From Achromobacter xylosoxidans (lineage in GTDB: Bacteria > Pseudomonadota > Gammaproteobacteria > Burkholderiales > Burkholderiaceae_B): a DNA stretch of 64,000 nucleotides. Below, in pieces: positions 55,408-63,244 of the stretch. The notes under the pieces were generated by a model that searched no databases, was not told the DNA's origin, and saw only the letters and a list, made by a program, of their open reading frames with translations. Each line of letters starts with the position of its first letter. The first letter of the stretch is position 1. The position numbers and the translations under genes are program-made. Location: the NCBI RefSeq assembly GCF_001457475.1, contig NZ_LN831029.1, forward strand, positions 6,138,001 through 6,202,000. The letters are read 5' to 3'.

Positions 55408-56190
55408 CTAGCGGCGCAGCAGCGCGTGGTTGATCTGGTCGGCGGCGTGGCGCAGCGGCGGCAGGAAGGTCGCCAGCATTTCCTCGCGCGAGAAGCGGTT
55501 GGCATGGCCGCTGACGTTCATCGCGGCGATCACGCGGCCGCTGCGGTCGACGATCGGCACCGCGACGGATTGCAGGCCCGGCTCCAGTTCCTGCGCCACG
55601 CAGGCGTAGCCGTCGGCGCGCACGCCGGCCAGGATGGTCTTGAGCGCGCCGATGTCGGTCACGGTGTCCTTGGTATAGGCCTGGATCTGGCTCATGGCCA
55701 GCACCCGGTCCAGTTCGGCCGCGGGCAGGCCCGCCAGCAGCACGCGGCCCATCGACGTCACCCAGGCCGGCAGGCGGCTGCCCACCGCCAGGTTGATGGT
55801 CATGACCTTGTGCGTCGACAGACGCAGGATGTAGACGATGTCGGCGCCTTCCAGCACCGACACCGAGCACGACTCGCGCGTCTGCTCGGCCACTTCTTCC
55901 ATGTAGGGCAGTGCCAGGTTCCACAACGGCGTGCCCGACAGGTAGGCGTAGCCCAGTTCGAGGATGCGCGGGGTCAGCGCGAACTTGCGGTCCTCGACCG
56001 TGACGTAGCCCAGGTGCTCCAGCGTCAGCAGGATGCGGCGCGCGCCGGCGCGGGTCAGGCCGGTGACGGCCGCGACCTCGGACAGCGTCATCTGGGAACG
56101 ATCCGGGCCGAACGCCCGGATCACGGACAGGCCGCGCGCAAAAGATTGAACGTAGCTGTCGCTGGGTTGCTGGGTTGCTTGCTCGGCCAT
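55408..56190 (-). CDS. pcaR: IclR family regulator, PcaR/PcaU type
   Basis: 260 residues from ATG 56190; the longer open frame upstream runs through the promoter. The N-terminal winged helix is SFARGLSVIRAFGPDRSQMT followed by LSEVAAVTGLTRAGARRILL. The effector domain has NLAVGSRLPAWVTSMGRVLL and VPIVDRSGRVIAAMNVSGHA, closely following PcaR/PcaU. These proteins respond to beta-ketoadipate or protocatechuate. It is divergent from pcaI. Two 15-bp palindromes between them are the expected binding sites, and similar sites precede the 52-kb operon. Confidence 0.88.
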   Translation of the reverse strand: MAEQATQQPSDSYVQSFARGLSVIRAFGPDRSQMTLSEVAAVTGLTRAGARRILLTLEHLGYVTVEDRKFALTPRILELGYAYLSGTPLWNLALPYMEEVAEQTRESCSVSVLEGADIVYILRLSTHKVMTINLAVGSRLPAWVTSMGRVLLAGLPAAELDRVLAMSQIQAYTKDTVTDIGALKTILAGVRADGYACVAQELEPGLQSVAVPIVDRSGRVIAAMNVSGHANRFSREEMLATFLPPLRHAADQINHALLRR

Positions 56191-56294
56191 CCGTCTACCG
56201 CGAGAAAAAACGTTGCCGTTGCCGGCAACCCTGAAACGGGGAGGATCGCACCGCGCCGGCTTGCCTTGACGGTCGACCATCCCCATGAAACGAT

Positions 56295-56328
56295 GTTCTT
56301 CAGAAGAACGAAAGTTCTAATTAAGAAC
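56295..56328. promoter_or_regulatory. Two PcaR-type 15-bp palindromic operators
   Basis: GTTCTTCAGAAGAAC (56295-56309, perfect palindrome) and GTTCTAATTAAGAAC (56314-56328) are centred 19 bases apart, 33 bases upstream of the pcaI start. They are consistent with tandem IclR dimers. Confidence 0.75.
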
Positions 56329-56360
56329 AAATTATGACACGCCACCTATGAGCGAACACC

Positions 56361-57050
56361 ATGATTTCTAAGCTTGTTGCAAGCGCGGCGGCCGCCCTCG
56401 CCGACGTCCCTGACGGCGCCACCGTCATGATCGGCGGCTTCGGCACCGCCGGCCAGCCCATGGAACTGATCGACGCCCTGCTCGAGCAAGGCGCCAAGGA
56501 CCTGGTCATCATCAACAACAACGCCGGCAACGGCACCACCGGCCTGGCCGCCCTGCTGGGCGCCAACCGCGTGCGCAAGATCATCTGCTCGTTCCCGCGC
56601 CAGGTGGACTCGCAGATCTTCGACGGCCTGTACCGCAGCGGCAAGATCGAGCTCGAACTGGTGCCCCAGGGCAACCTGGCCGAGCGCATCCGCGCCGCCG
56701 GCGCCGGCATCGGCGCGTTCTTCTCGCCCACCGGCTACGGCACCCCGCTGGCCGACGGCAAGGAAACCCGCGAGATCAACGGCCGCCAATACGTGCTGGA
56801 ATATCCGCTGCACGCCGACTACGCGCTCATCAAGGCCGAGCGCGGCGACCGCTGGGGCAACCTGGTGTACCGCAAGACCGCGCGCAACTTCGGCCCCATC
56901 ATGGCCAGCGCCGCGCGCGTGGCCGTGGCCCAGGTGCGCGAAGTCGTGGAACTGGGCGCCCTCGACCCGGAAACCGTCGTCACCCCCGGCATCTTCGTGC
57001 AGCGCGTCGTGCAGATCGACGCCGCCCAGGCCGCCAAGGAGCAGCAATGA
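56361..57050 (+). CDS. pcaI: 3-oxoadipate CoA-transferase subunit A
   Basis: 229 residues, normal for the alpha subunit of CoA-transferase family I. The CoA-binding glycine loop VMIGGFGTAGQPMELIDAL, IINNNAGNGTTGLAALL and SPTGYGTPLADGKETREING are typical of PcaI. With PcaJ it transfers CoA from succinyl-CoA to beta-ketoadipate in the lower beta-ketoadipate pathway. It overlaps pcaJ in ATGA. A tiny 7-codon frame (56348-56371) overlaps its start. A short-chain 3-oxoacid CoA-transferase role is possible, but the pca/cat neighbours favour beta-ketoadipate. Confidence 0.92.
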   Translation: MISKLVASAAAALADVPDGATVMIGGFGTAGQPMELIDALLEQGAKDLVIINNNAGNGTTGLAALLGANRVRKIICSFPRQVDSQIFDGLYRSGKIELELVPQGNLAERIRAAGAGIGAFFSPTGYGTPLADGKETREINGRQYVLEYPLHADYALIKAERGDRWGNLVYRKTARNFGPIMASAARVAVAQVREVVELGALDPETVVTPGIFVQRVVQIDAAQAAKEQQ

Positions 57051-57691
57051 GCACCAAACTGACCCGCGACCAGATCGCCGCCCGCGTCGCCCAGGACATC
57101 CCTGAAGGCGCCTACGTCAACCTCGGCATCGGCCTGCCGACGCTGGTGGCCAACCACCTGCCGGCCGACCGCGAGGTCATCCTGCACACCGAGAACGGCA
57201 TGCTGGGCATGGGCCCCGCGCCCGCCAAGGGCGAGGAAGACTACGACCTGATCAACGCCGGCAAGCAGCCCGTCACCGAACTGCCCGGCTGCTCGTTCTT
57301 CCATCACGCCGACTCGTTCGCGATGATGCGCGGCGGCCACCTGGACATCTGCGTGCTGGGCGCCTTCCAGGTGTCGCAGCACGGCGACCTGGCCAACTGG
57401 CACACCGGCGCGCCCGACGCCATCCCCGCCGTGGGCGGCGCGATGGACCTGGCCATCGGCGCCAAGGACGTCTTCGTCATGATGGAACTGCAGACCCGCG
57501 AAGGCCAGAGCAAACTGGTCGACGCCTGCACCTATCCGCTGACCGGCGTGCGCTGCGTGTCGCGCGTGTACACCGACGTGGCCGTGTTCGACATCCGCGC
57601 CGACGGCGTCACGGTGATCGACATGTTCGGCGAAACCACCGCCGACGAACTGCTGCGCCTGACCGGCCTGCCGCTGAAGTTTTCCAACTGA
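57047..57691 (+). CDS. pcaJ: 3-oxoadipate CoA-transferase subunit B
   Basis: 214 residues. The catalytic glutamate is Glu49 in HTENGMLGMG, the conserved ENG motif that forms the glutamyl-CoA thioester. NLGIGLPTLVANHLP precedes it and GGHLDICVLGAFQV follows. It partners with PcaI and starts in its ATGA overlap. A GCCCCGGC hairpin 12 bases after the stop separates it from catC. Confidence 0.93.
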   Translation: MSTKLTRDQIAARVAQDIPEGAYVNLGIGLPTLVANHLPADREVILHTENGMLGMGPAPAKGEEDYDLINAGKQPVTELPGCSFFHHADSFAMMRGGHLDICVLGAFQVSQHGDLANWHTGAPDAIPAVGGAMDLAIGAKDVFVMMELQTREGQSKLVDACTYPLTGVRCVSRVYTDVAVFDIRADGVTVIDMFGETTADELLRLTGLPLKFSN

Positions 57692-57702
57692 TCAATCCCC
57701 GC

Positions 57703-57721
57703 GCCCCGGCAACGCCGGGGC
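57703..57721 (+). other. Hairpin between pcaJ and catC
   Basis: GCCCCGGC (57703-57710) pairs perfectly with GCCGGGGC (57714-57721) around AAC. There is no U-run; it probably stabilises or limits the transcript rather than ending it. Confidence 0.5.
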
Positions 57722-57743
57722 CGATTTCCTGGAGACACCCATC

Positions 57744-58019
57744 ATGTTGTTCATGGTTCAAATGCAGGTCAATCTGCCCGTCGACATGCCGGCGGCCCAA
57801 GCCGACAAGCTCAAGGCCGACGAAAAGGCCCTGGCGCAGCAGCTGCAACGCGACGGCAAGTGGAAGAGCCTGTGGCGCGTCGTCGGCCGCTACGCCAACG
57901 TCAGCATCTTCGACGTGCAGGACAACGACGAACTGCACGCGCTGCTGTCGTCGCTGCCGCTGTTCCCGTACATGGACATCCAGGTGACGGCGCTGGCGCG
58001 CCATCCCTCGGCCATCTGA
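57744..58019 (+). CDS. catC: Muconolactone delta-isomerase
   Basis: 91 residues, typical CatC size. It begins MLFMVQMQVNLPVDMPAAQA, with KADEKALAQQLQRDGKWKSL, RVVGRYANVSIFDV and LPLFPYMDIQVTALARHPSA, all characteristic of the family. It converts muconolactone to 3-oxoadipate enol-lactone, the substrate of PcaD encoded two genes later. Its presence in the pca operon shows that the catechol branch feeds this pathway; catA and catB are not in the window. Confidence 0.93.
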   Translation: MLFMVQMQVNLPVDMPAAQADKLKADEKALAQQLQRDGKWKSLWRVVGRYANVSIFDVQDNDELHALLSSLPLFPYMDIQVTALARHPSAI

Positions 58020-58031
58020 TCGGAGCCGCCC

Positions 58032-58328
58032 ATGCCCTACATCATCGAAACCTTCGACAAGCCCGACCACCAGGCCGTGCGCCAGCAGCATCGCGCCGCG
58101 CACCTCGAATACCTGGACGCCAACAAGCACCTGCTGCTGGCCTGCGGCGCCAAGCTGCAGGATGACGGCAAGGACCTGGGCGGCGGCCTGTACATCGTCG
58201 ACCTGGACACGCGCGAGGCCGCGCAGCAGTTCATCGACGCCGATCCCTTCGCCCAGGCGCAGCTGTTCCAGCGCGTGACCATCACGCGCTGGCGCAAGGC
58301 CTACGTCGACGGCACCTGCCACCTGTAA
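58032..58328 (+). CDS. YciI family small protein
   Basis: 98 residues, a ferredoxin-like YCII fold. The conserved His lies in QQHRAAHLEYL and an Asp in ADPFAQAQLF, the residues proposed as the YciI active site. YciI-like proteins occur in several aromatic-degradation operons with unproven roles, some as dehydrochlorinases or lactone-handling enzymes. Its 12-base distance from catC and position before pcaD suggest it acts on or protects a lactone intermediate. This is inference. Confidence 0.82.
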   Translation: MPYIIETFDKPDHQAVRQQHRAAHLEYLDANKHLLLACGAKLQDDGKDLGGGLYIVDLDTREAAQQFIDADPFAQAQLFQRVTITRWRKAYVDGTCHL

Positions 58329-58334
58329 TCGCCA

Positions 58335-58358
58335 CGCGGCCGCCTCCGGGTGGCCGCG
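58335..58358 (+). terminator. Hairpin between yciI and pcaD
   Basis: CGCGGCC (58335-58341) pairs with GGCCGCG (58352-58358), followed by CTTTCATT. It is a weak terminator-like structure inside the operon. Confidence 0.4.
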
Positions 58359-58383
58359 CTTTCATTCCCCGAGGATTTTCCGC

Positions 58384-59163
58384 ATGTCTTACGCCGATCT
58401 CAGCCAGGCACGGCTGTTCTACGTCATCGATGGCCCCGCCGACGCGCCGGTGCTGGTGCTCTCCAATTCGCTGGGCACCAACGCCGACATGTGGGCACGC
58501 CAGGTTCCCGCGCTGAGCAAGCACTTCCGCGTGCTGCGCTACGACACCCGCGGCCACGGCAAATCCTCGATCCCCGACGGCGAATACAGCTTCGCGCAGC
58601 TGGGCAACGACGTCGCCGAACTGCTGGCGCACCTGAACATCGAACGCGCCCACTTCTGCGGCCTGTCGATGGGCGGCCCCACCGGCCTGTGGCTGGCGCT
58701 GAACCGTCCCGAACTGATCGGCAAGCTGATCCTGTGCAATACCGCCGCGCGCATCGGCTCGGCCGAAGGCTGGAGCGCCCGCATCGCCGCCGTGGCCGAA
58801 CAGACGCTGGAAAAAATGGCGCCGACGCTGGTCGAGCGCTGGCTCACCGACGGCTACCGCGCCGCCGAGCCGGGCCTGTCGCAGGTGCTGGTCGACATGC
58901 TGCGCCGCACCTCCGACGCCGGCTACTCGGGCAACTGCGCCGCGCTGCGCGACGCCGACTTCCGCGAACAGGTGTCGGCCATCAAGGCGCCGACGCTGGT
59001 CATCAGCAGCACCCACGACCTGGCCGCCACGCCCGCGCAGGGCAAGGAACTGGCCGCCGCCATCAACGGCGCACGCTACCTCGAACTGAACACCTCCCAT
59101 ATCTCCAACTGGGAACAACCGGAAGCCTTCACCCGCGCGGTGGTCGACTTCCTCACGGAGTAA
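58384..59163 (+). CDS. pcaD: 3-oxoadipate enol-lactonase
   Basis: 259 residues of the alpha/beta-hydrolase fold. The nucleophile is Ser95 in FCGLSMGGPTG. The acidic residue is likely the Asp of SSTHDLAATP and the base the His of NTSHISNWEQ. The oxyanion region is LSNSLGTNADMW. The enzyme hydrolyses beta-ketoadipate enol-lactone to beta-ketoadipate, feeding PcaIJ. The cyclase gene starts four bases after the stop. Confidence 0.93.
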   Translation: MSYADLSQARLFYVIDGPADAPVLVLSNSLGTNADMWARQVPALSKHFRVLRYDTRGHGKSSIPDGEYSFAQLGNDVAELLAHLNIERAHFCGLSMGGPTGLWLALNRPELIGKLILCNTAARIGSAEGWSARIAAVAEQTLEKMAPTLVERWLTDGYRAAEPGLSQVLVDMLRRTSDAGYSGNCAALRDADFREQVSAIKAPTLVISSTHDLAATPAQGKELAAAINGARYLELNTSHISNWEQPEAFTRAVVDFLTE

Positions 59164-59166
59164 ACC

Positions 59167-60207
59167 ATGCAGCGCTGGACCCATCGGCCCGAAGGCTCCA
59201 ACTGGGGCGACTTCGGACCCGACGACCAACTCGGCCGCCTCAATCTCATCACCGAAGAACAGGTCCTGAAAGGCGCGCGTGAAATCCGCGCCGGCAAAAC
59301 CTTCTGCCTGTCGCTGCCACTGGACCTGCCCGGCGGCAACGTGCTCAACCCGCGGCGCCATCCGCCGCAACTGAGCCCGACGCGCCTGGCCGACACGCCC
59401 TACCTGAACTTCCCGCTGCGCAACGTCAACCCGGACGCGGTCGACGTGCTGAGCGACGACCAGGTGCTGCTGTCGATGCAGTACTCGACGCAATGGGACG
59501 CGCTGGCGCACGTCGGCGCGCTGTTCGACGCCGATGGCGACGGCCAGCCCGAGCTGCGCTACTACAACGGCTTCCAGGCCGGCGTCGACGTCATCGGCCC
59601 GGCCGATGGCGACCACACCGGCTGCGGCTGCAACAGCGGCGGCCCCTCGGCCGCGCTGAAGCTGGGCGTAGAGAACCTGGCGCAGAAAGGTATGCAGGGC
59701 CGCGGCGTGCTGCTGGACCTGGCGCGCCACTACGGCCCCGGCCGCACCCTGGTCGGCCACGCCGAGATCATGCACGTACTGAAGACGGACGGCATCGAGA
59801 TCGAGCCCGGCGACATGCTGGTGCTGCGCACCGGCTACGCCGAAGCCGTGGTCGCCATGGCCGGCAAGCCCGACGCCGAGGTGCTGCACACCTACGGCGC
59901 CGCGCTCGACGGCACCGACGCCGCGCTGCTGCAGTGGATCACCGACAGCGGCATCGCCGCCATCTGCGCCGACAACTATGCTGTGGAAGCCTATCCCGCG
60001 CGCGAGAAAACCGGCCCGCGCGCCATGCTGCCGCTGCATCACCACTGCCTGTTCAAGCTGGGCCTGCCGCTGGCCGAGCTGTGGTACCTGAAGGACCTGG
60101 CCGACTGGCTTCGCGCCAACGGCCGCCACCGCTTCATGCTGACCGCCCCGCCGCTGCGCCTGCCGCACGCGATCGGCTCGCCGGTCACGCCGATCGCCAC
60201 GGTGTAG
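59167..60207 (+). CDS. Putative metal-dependent cyclase/hydrolase (kynurenine formamidase-like)
   Basis: 346 residues, resembling the PF04199 cyclase family: NWGDFGPDDQLGRLNLIT near the N-terminus, SMQYSTQWDALAHVG in the metal-binding region, HTGCGCNSGG, and EIEPGDMLVLRTGY. Members include kynurenine formamidase, polyketide cyclases and uncharacterised isatin hydrolase-like enzymes; the longer type seen here is uncharacterised. Placed four bases after pcaD, it probably opens another lactone or ring in the same catabolic route, or belongs to a funnelling reaction. It is followed by a strong bidirectional terminator. Confidence 0.8.
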   Translation: MQRWTHRPEGSNWGDFGPDDQLGRLNLITEEQVLKGAREIRAGKTFCLSLPLDLPGGNVLNPRRHPPQLSPTRLADTPYLNFPLRNVNPDAVDVLSDDQVLLSMQYSTQWDALAHVGALFDADGDGQPELRYYNGFQAGVDVIGPADGDHTGCGCNSGGPSAALKLGVENLAQKGMQGRGVLLDLARHYGPGRTLVGHAEIMHVLKTDGIEIEPGDMLVLRTGYAEAVVAMAGKPDAEVLHTYGAALDGTDAALLQWITDSGIAAICADNYAVEAYPAREKTGPRAMLPLHHHCLFKLGLPLAELWYLKDLADWLRANGRHRFMLTAPPLRLPHAIGSPVTPIATV

Positions 60208-60328
60208 GCGACGCCTGCGGTTGCGCCGGGCGTGGCGGGAATGCGCGCCTGGCAGGTACGCTCTTCAACGGCATCGTCGCCATCAGGGCTCGCCGCAACG
60301 GGCGACGCCCGACTTGGAGCACGCAGAA

Positions 60329-60362
60329 AAAAGCGCCGGTCCGTTCAACGGCCGGCGCTTTT
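60329..60362. terminator. Bidirectional intrinsic terminator
   Basis: AAAAGCGCCGG (60329-60339) pairs with CCGGCGCTTTT (60352-60362). The A-run on one side and T-run on the other let it end both the pca operon and the converging PsiF-like gene. Confidence 0.85.
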
Positions 60363-60387
60363 CACCTGCGCGGAATCAACGCCGCGT

Positions 60388-60756
60388 TCAGCCCTTCAGG
60401 CAAGTGCTCATGAAGGTCTTGCGCTTATCGCCGGTCAGCTTCTGCTCGCCGGCCTTGGCGTTGCAGTCCTTCATCTTCTGCTGCTGCGGCGTCAGCTGCT
60501 TGGCGGGCGGCGGCGCCTCGCCCTTCAGGCAGGCACTCATGTAGGTCTTGCGATCATCGCCCTTCTTGCCCTCGGCCGACTTGTTGCAATCGGCCATGCG
60601 CTGCTGCTGCGCGGTTGGCGTCTTGGCGGGCGTGGCGGCAGGCGCCGGGGTCTTGGCGGGTGCGGGCGTGGCGGCCGGCGTCTGGGCATGGACGGCGCCC
60701 AGGAAACAGGCGGACAACACGATGGCCGAAGCCAATTGGCTAGTACGGGAAAGCAT
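60388..60756 (-). CDS. PsiF-repeat secreted protein
   Basis: 122 residues from ATG 60756, preceded by AGGGAGGAAC. A signal peptide (MLSRTSQLASAIVLSACFLG, cleaved after AHA) is followed by an Ala/Pro/Thr/Lys-rich linker and two PsiF repeats, each with a QQQ-K/R-M-x-DCN block and a TYMSACLKG or TFMSTCLKG block carrying paired cysteines. PsiF is a phosphate-starvation-inducible periplasmic protein of unknown function in E. coli. No PhoB box was recognised upstream. It is a single-gene unit, convergent with the pca operon. Confidence 0.86.
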   Translation of the reverse strand: MLSRTSQLASAIVLSACFLGAVHAQTPAATPAPAKTPAPAATPAKTPTAQQQRMADCNKSAEGKKGDDRKTYMSACLKGEAPPPAKQLTPQQQKMKDCNAKAGEQKLTGDKRKTFMSTCLKG

Positions 60757-61134
60757 GAGTTCCTCCCTTGAGCGCCCGCCGGCGCCATCCTGGCGCACAC
60801 CCGGGCCGCAAGATCCGCCGGCCAAGTTGCCGGCGTGGTCATCATCGGACAAAGCCGCATGCTCCGCAAGCGCCGAAAGGACAACAAATGCTAACGCCGC
60901 CGCGATCGTTCAGCTTGCGGAAAGGCGCGGAAATACCCGCAAGTCGGAGACATTCCGATGCACTTGTGGCATCCACAGATGAATCTGCGGCCATCCCCTG
61001 CAACCTGTTACCCATTCATCCCTTTGGCCCGTTGTGCGCCCGGCGGGAAAGGTGTGAGATAGGCGCATGACCCCGACACGCGGCCCCAGAGTCCGCGGCT
61101 GGGACGCCCGGCAACCGGGTCACAGGAGACCGCC
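60757..61134. other. 378-bp intergenic region, no gene supported
   Basis: The region separates the divergent PsiF-like and FxLYD-like genes. It contains one imperfect hairpin, CTTGCGG at 60914-60920 with CCGCAAG at 60937-60943, but no recognised promoter boxes, riboswitch or RNA gene. Confidence 0.5.
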
Positions 61135-61470
61135 ATGAAAACCGTCCTCGCCTCCCTCGCATTGCTGGCCGGCCTGACCGGTGCCGCCCATGCCCAAAAC
61201 CTGTACGGCGTCACGCTGGGCAATATCCAGGCGATCCGCGACGCCAACGAAAACGTCTCCACCATCACCGGCTCGCTGGCCAACCAATCGGCCCGCGCCG
61301 TCAACTACGTCATGCTCACTTTCGTGCTCTACGACGAACAGGGCCGCGAAATCGGCCGCGTGCGCGACGACGACATCGGCCCCCTGGCGCCGGGCCAGAT
61401 CAAGATGATCCGCGCCATCACGCCGCTGCAATTCGCCAAGGTCACCGCCCAGGACATCCGGGCCAGGTGA
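61135..61470 (+). CDS. Small secreted FxLYD-like domain protein
   Basis: 111 residues with a signal peptide (MKTVLASLALLAGLTGAAHA) and a short beta-rich domain: VSTITGSLANQSARAVNYVM followed by FVLYDEQGREIGRVRDD and GPLAPGQIKM. This is the FxLYD/DUF-type module found in many secreted or lipid-anchored proteins, where it has no firm function. It is preceded by AGGAG. The gene is directly followed by the 102-bp tandem array, which probably contains its terminator. Confidence 0.78.
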   Translation: MKTVLASLALLAGLTGAAHAQNLYGVTLGNIQAIRDANENVSTITGSLANQSARAVNYVMLTFVLYDEQGREIGRVRDDDIGPLAPGQIKMIRAITPLQFAKVTAQDIRAR

Positions 61471-61480
61471 ATGGTTGGCC

Positions 61481-61899
61481 CCCACGCTGCGCGCTGCGCG
61501 CTTGCTGCCCCCCGAGGGGGCTGTCCGGCCTTCGGGCGGCCGGGCGGCCGGACGGCTTTTCTTGCGCGACGGCCGCGCGTTTCCCACGCTGCGCGCTGCG
61601 CGCTTGCTGCCCCCCGAGGGGGCTGTCCGGCCTTCGGGCGGCCGGGCGACCGGACGGCTTTTCTTGCGCGACGGCCGCGCGTTTCCCACGCTGCGCGCTG
61701 CGCGCTTGCTGCCCCCCGAGGGGGCTGTCCGGCCTTCGGGCGGCCGGGCGACCGGACGGCTTTTCTTGCGCGACGGCCGCGCGTTTCCCACGCTGCGCGC
61801 TGCGCGCTTGCTGCCCCCCGAGGGGGCTGTCCGGCCTTCGGGCGGCCGGGCGACCGGACGGCTTTTCTTGCGCGACGGCCGCGCGTTTCCCACGCTGCG
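61481..61899. repeat. Tandem array of four 102-bp units plus partial fifth
   Basis: Units begin with CCCACGCTGCG at 61481, 61583, 61685 and 61787; a broken fifth starts at 61889. Copies two to four appear identical, while copy one differs by a GGC/GAC change in the CGGGCGRCCGG stretch. Each unit contains CCCCCCGAGGGGGC and a longer GTCCGG...CCGGAC palindrome followed by GGCTTTTCTTG, so each looks like an intrinsic terminator on the plus strand. The period is divisible by three, so frames stay open on both strands without being genes. Confidence 0.92.
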
Positions 61900-62005
61900 C
61901 TCACTTGCCCGACGGATTGCTCCGGCAAAAAACCCTTATCAGGATAGGGTTTAGTCAAGCCGGCGCAAGTCCAATTGTGGGAAAATTCCGCAGCCGACTC
62001 GACAA

Positions 62006-62030
62006 AAGGGGCTTCCACACGAAGCCCCTT
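62006..62030 (-). terminator. Perfect 10-bp hairpin before carbonic anhydrase
   Basis: AAGGGGCTTC (62006-62015) pairs with GAAGCCCCTT (62021-62030) around CACAC. On the minus strand it is followed by TTTGTC, a terminator-like tail. On the plus strand it may be part of the carbonic anhydrase leader. Confidence 0.55.
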
Positions 62031-62088
62031 GTTGCGTCCGCCGGCACGCCGGCATGCCCGGCCCAGTTATCAAGGAAGTGAAAAGATC

Positions 62089-62739
62089 ATGTTTCCCAAA
62101 AGACTCACCGAAGGCTATCAGTCCTTTCTCGCCGGCCGCTTCCACTCGGAACGCAGCCGCTACGAAAAACTGGCCGAAACTGGGCAAAGCCCGGAAATCC
62201 TGATCATCGGCTGTTGCGACTCGCGCGTCTCGCCCGAAGCCATCTTCGACGCCGGCCCCGGCGAAATGTTCGTCGTGCGCAACGTCGCCAACCTGGTCCC
62301 GCCCTGTGACCCCGACTCCGAATCCTCGTACCACGGCACCAGCGCCGCCATCGAATTCGCCGTCAACGGCCTGAACGTCAAGCACATCGTCGTCCTCGGC
62401 CACGCCTCCTGCGGCGGCATCCGCGCCTTCTTCGACGACGCCAAGCCCCTGACCAAGGGCGACTTCATCGGCAAGTGGATGTCCCAGATCGCCCCCGTCG
62501 CCGACGAACTCGGCCCCGGCGGCGACGACCGCGCCGCCAACCTCAAGCGCCTGGAACTCGCCGTCATCGGCCACAGCCTGAACAACCTGATGACCTTCCC
62601 CTCCATCCGCCGCCGCGTCGAAAAGGGCGACCTGGAGCTGCACGGCACCTACTTCGGCGTCGCCACCGGCGTCCTGTTCCTGCGCGACCCCGCCACCGGC
62701 GAATTCAGCCCCTGCCTGGAAACCGGCCTGCCCGGCTGA
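62089..62739 (+). CDS. Beta-class carbonic anhydrase
   Basis: 216 residues from ATG 62089, with AAGGAAG upstream. The zinc ligands are visible: Cys42 and Asp44 in CCDSRVSPE, and His105 and Cys108 in GHASCGGIRAF. VVRNVANLVPP and GTSAAIEFAVNGLNVKHIVV are standard. The enzyme interconverts CO2 and bicarbonate in the cytoplasm. It provides bicarbonate for carboxylases such as PEP carboxylase, which is encoded 10 kb upstream. It is a single-gene unit. Confidence 0.94.
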   Translation: MFPKRLTEGYQSFLAGRFHSERSRYEKLAETGQSPEILIIGCCDSRVSPEAIFDAGPGEMFVVRNVANLVPPCDPDSESSYHGTSAAIEFAVNGLNVKHIVVLGHASCGGIRAFFDDAKPLTKGDFIGKWMSQIAPVADELGPGGDDRAANLKRLELAVIGHSLNNLMTFPSIRRRVEKGDLELHGTYFGVATGVLFLRDPATGEFSPCLETGLPG

Positions 62740-63244
62740 CCGCTCCACAAACGCGGCGGCTCGGCCGCCGCGCGCATGTCGCCACGGGCAAATAGCGCAG
62801 GCGCATCCACGCCATGCAAACGCGGCAAGCACGCCAGACCGTCACAGCGTAGCCGCAACGCAGCGCCATCACCAGCGCGCAGCGTCATCCCGCCGACGCA
62901 ACACACCCAAACGCCAAAGAAGGCCGCCCGCGCGGCCGCCTTTGGCGACCCCGCAAGACCTTCCCCTCCCCCCGATCGCTGGCAAAAAAACGCCAAGCAA
63001 ACAACTCGCCCCCCTGGCCCCCGTTAAGTCTCATCATGAGCGGGTGCCGGGGCAGGCGGGGGATGGCGGGGCGTGTAGATGCGCCCGAGGGAAACCGTAG
63101 GGAGCCGAAGGCGTACGAGGTTGACGCAGGGGCAGTCCGGAGCGAACGCTCCGGACCGCAATCGTAGCCCCGCCATCCCCCGCCTGCCCCGGCGCCCGCG
63201 GCTAAAGAACCCAACAACCGCCGCCAACAACGCCAGCAACCCCC
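62740..63244. other. 505-bp intergenic region with dispersed repeat, no gene supported
   Basis: A hairpin GCGGCGGC/GCCGCCGC (62753-62771) follows the carbonic anhydrase stop. About 62920-63005 resembles the block at 20925-21030, and the hairpin element B fills 63040-63199. No coding frame looks real. Confidence 0.7.
63040..63199 (+). repeat. Dispersed hairpin element, copy B
   Basis: The element is 160 bp, the same length and orientation as copy A. The arm at 63040-63072 pairs with 63167-63199 over 33 positions with a single mismatch. The core is almost the same as in A (GTGTAGATGCGCCC onward, including the AA-centred GTCCGGAGCG palindrome). Several base pairs in the arms are swapped relative to A. 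Confidence 0.9.

Larger units (their letters stand above)
61471..62088. other. 618-bp region: 102-bp tandem array plus carbonic anhydrase leader
   Basis: Four 102-bp repeats and a partial copy fill 61481-61899. The remaining 189 bases before the carbonic anhydrase gene contain a perfect hairpin at 62006-62030 and an otherwise ordinary leader. Long open frames through the array are an artefact of 102 being a multiple of three. Confidence 0.7.

Noticed and set aside
61329..62018. Apparent repeat proteins with 34-residue units on both strands
   Set aside because: They are produced by the 102-bp DNA repeat, whose length is divisible by three; several frames are open at once and none has a good start site.
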